Shown: piece by piece, positions 4,750 through 5,798 of the stretch | Position numbering within the stretch: the first letter of the stretch is position 1 | How the letters are laid out: each line of letters begins with the position of its first letter | Origin: Acidobacteriota bacterium | GTDB taxonomy: Bacteria; Acidobacteriota; Terriglobia; Bryobacterales; Bryobacteraceae | Length of the DNA: 5,798 bases | Reading direction: 5' to 3' | Assembly (NCBI GenBank): GCA_003223065.1 | Contig: QHXU01000371.1 | Location: 1 to 5,798 of the forward strand | The notes under the pieces: model-generated | What the model saw: the letters and a program-made list of their open reading frames with translations, nothing else | Told to the model about the DNA's origin: nothing | Database searches by the model: none | Position numbers and translations under genes: made by a program

Positions 4750-5798
4750 CTACCCTCTTGACCTTTGGTTTTCTTGAGAGAGGGGAAAAGGGAGTCGCAA
4801 GGCGGTGGGAAAGTGGGAAACTCGCCGAGGTTGCGAGTTTTCCAAGGGGCGGTGGGAGCGGTGGGAAACCTGGGTTTGGTTTTCCACGGCTTCCACGGCA
4901 CCGTCTTTTCCACGGCCTTTGGGTGGTTCCAGCGGGCGGCCGGACTCCGCATAGCGTCCCACCACATGGGGACCGAAGCGAATCGACACCGTGCCGTTCA
5001 GGTGCTGGTGAATGGTTACGGTCCGATCCGCCAGGCTGTAGCGCCAGCGGCATTTCTCGATCTGCCAGCGGCAATCCTTGATGGCCACCGTGTTGTCTTT
5101 GTCTACCACCCGTTCGGTTTGGATGGAAAACACCTGCTCCAGATCGCGCCGCCCACATTTGCGGAAAGCTGTGCCGGGGACCGCTGGCTTCACCCTGAAC
5201 TTGGCGTTGAACTCCTGGATGTAGCGGTTCCGCAGGAACTCATTGGCATGTTCCACCGTTGTGATTCCGGCCTTGCGAAGCTCCTGCGGCAGCCGCCCCT
5301 GCCAAGTCTGATAGCTGCGCTCCATGCGCCCCCGCGCCTGCGGCGAATACGCCGGAATCATTTGAATCCCCAGCTCCTTCAGCGCCCGACCCACCTGCGT
5401 TAAACGCGTCTTGTCCACCGGCTCGCCGGCTTTCGCCGTATAGAAGAAATGGCTGCCCCGATCGCTGTATAGCGAACAGAACACTCCCTGCGTTTCTACC
5501 ACCTGTTTCAGTGCCGTCATCACCGTCAGCGTGGATTCCTCCTCCACCAGTTGCGCGTAATAAATCTCGCTGGTGGCGTCGTCCAGAATGACGATCAGAT
5601 CGTAATAGCGATCGTCCTGAAACCAGCGATGCTTGCTGCCGTCGATGTGCAGCATCATTCCCACCATCTCGCGCCGCGGCCGCCGCCTGCGGTGTGGGCC
5701 ACGCCTCCTGCGCCGCCCTACCAGTCCGGCTCCTTGCAGCGCCTGCTTGACCCAGCTATAGCTCAACTCGATGCCATGCTCCTCCTGGAGCTTCTCGT
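4750..5798 (-). CDS. ISNCY-family DDE transposase (5' end outside the window)
   Basis: The frame is open to the right edge, so the N-terminus is missing; 348 residues are visible, starting EKLQEEHGIELSYSW, the end of a helix-turn-helix DNA-binding region. An Arg-rich linker follows (RRRRRGPHRRRRPRR, visible residues 28-42). The catalytic core has the three acidic residues: Asp52 in LHIDGSKHRW, Asp112 in LYSDRGSHF and Glu159 in RGRMERSYQTW. This DGS, SDRGS and MERSYQT pattern fits ISNCY (IS1202-like) transposases, which are related to the IS481 and rve integrase-fold enzymes. The domain after the core (about 190-275) ends near FGPHVVGRYAESG. The last 60 or so residues are Pro/Arg/Ser-rich and coincide with a cluster of DNA repeats. 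No frameshift or stop is seen, so the visible part looks intact. An apparent TTG start at 5766 is only internal. Confidence 0.87.
   Translation of the reverse strand, partial: EKLQEEHGIELSYSWVKQALQGAGLVGRRRRRGPHRRRRPRREMVGMMLHIDGSKHRWFQDDRYYDLIVILDDATSEIYYAQLVEEESTLTVMTALKQVVETQGVFCSLYSDRGSHFFYTAKAGEPVDKTRLTQVGRALKELGIQMIPAYSPQARGRMERSYQTWQGRLPQELRKAGITTVEHANEFLRNRYIQEFNAKFRVKPAVPGTAFRKCGRRDLEQVFSIQTERVVDKDNTVAIKDCRWQIEKCRWRYSLADRTVTIHQHLNGTVSIRFGPHVVGRYAESGRPLEPPKGRGKDGAVEAVENQTQVSHRSHRPLENSQPRRVSHFPTALRLPFPLSQENQRSRG
4805..4917. repeat. Cluster of GTGGGAAA and TTCCACGG short repeats in the transposase 3' end
   Basis: On the plus strand GTGGGAAA occurs at 4805-4812 and immediately again at 4813-4820, as GTGGGAGC at 4852-4859, and again at 4861-4868. 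TTCCACGGC-type units follow at 4880-4890, 4891-4899 and 4906-4917, in roughly inverted orientation. Between them AAACTCGC (4818-4825) and GCGAGTTT (4833-4840) form a perfect 8-bp stem with a 7-nt loop. All of this lies within the C-terminal codons of the transposase. Confidence 0.7.

Larger units (their letters stand above)
4689..5798 (-). mobile_element. ISNCY-like insertion sequence, right part cut by the window edge
   Basis: The element is recognised by its DDE transposase and by repeated motifs between the transposase stop and about 4689. The proposed terminus begins TGTCGGTAGC at 4689 and is followed by two copies of ATCTGTCCGCTT. Beyond it lies the leader of the DinB-like gene, which belongs to the host. 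The other terminus is outside the window, so inverted repeats and a target-site duplication cannot be checked and the exact boundary is approximate. Confidence 0.6.

Noticed and set aside
4805..4917. CRISPR-like array
   Set aside because: The repeat units are only 8-12 bp, some are directly abutting, and there are no regular spacers or cas genes.
4623..4967. Minus-strand open frame rich in PTAP and KPWKT, overlapping the transposase tail
   Set aside because: Its repetitive peptide simply reads the short DNA repeats in another frame, and it crosses the insertion-sequence terminus into host DNA.
4765..5403. 212-codon plus-strand open frame opposite the transposase
   Set aside because: It is antisense to conserved DDE motifs and shows no motif or good ribosome binding site.

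Overview
The window most resembles a GC-rich soil bacterium, probably an Acidobacteriota member. That guess rests on the combination of a secreted CRTAC1-type FG-GAP/ASPIC protein, an exported DinB-like protein, a stand-alone tandem-ACT protein and an ISNCY-type transposase. No rRNA or other phylogenetic marker is present, so the assignment is an inference.

Layout. (1) Positions 1-1479, plus strand: a sulfur-assimilation operon. The possible last codons of an upstream gene are followed 2 nt later by cysH (an adenylylsulfate reductase with the iron-sulfur cysteine pattern) and, after 5 nt, by a TauE/SafE-family membrane permease. (2) Positions 1503-1940, minus strand: a small protein with two ACT-like halves, convergent with the permease gene. 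A hairpin inside its 3' end may terminate the sulfur operon. (3) Positions 1941-2233: a divergent intergenic region with a fairly good promoter for the ACT gene and weaker promoter-like elements plus a perfect 10-bp palindrome on the side of the next gene. (4) Positions 2234-3961, plus strand: a secreted FG-GAP/VCBS protein with seven calcium-type loops and a C-terminal ASPIC/UnbV domain. Its last residues have been shifted out of frame; the expected C-terminal strand is still readable in another frame up to 4050. (5) Positions 4055-4576, minus strand: an exported DinB-fold protein that keeps three metal-site histidines and probably starts at GTG. (6) From about 4689 to the right edge, minus strand: the 3' part of an ISNCY-like insertion sequence. 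It comprises a DDE transposase cut by the window edge, a repeat-rich C-terminal coding tail and a terminus with repeated ATCTGTCCGCTT motifs.

How it fits together: only cysH and the permease form an evident functional unit, reducing activated sulfate to sulfite and moving a sulfur anion across the inner membrane. The other genes are single transcription units with no evident link. The insertion sequence sits about 110 bp upstream of the DinB gene in the same orientation. I see no convincing new multi-gene system. The features most worth checking are the frameshifted CRTAC1 tail, the repeat architecture of the insertion-sequence end and the palindrome in the divergent promoter region.
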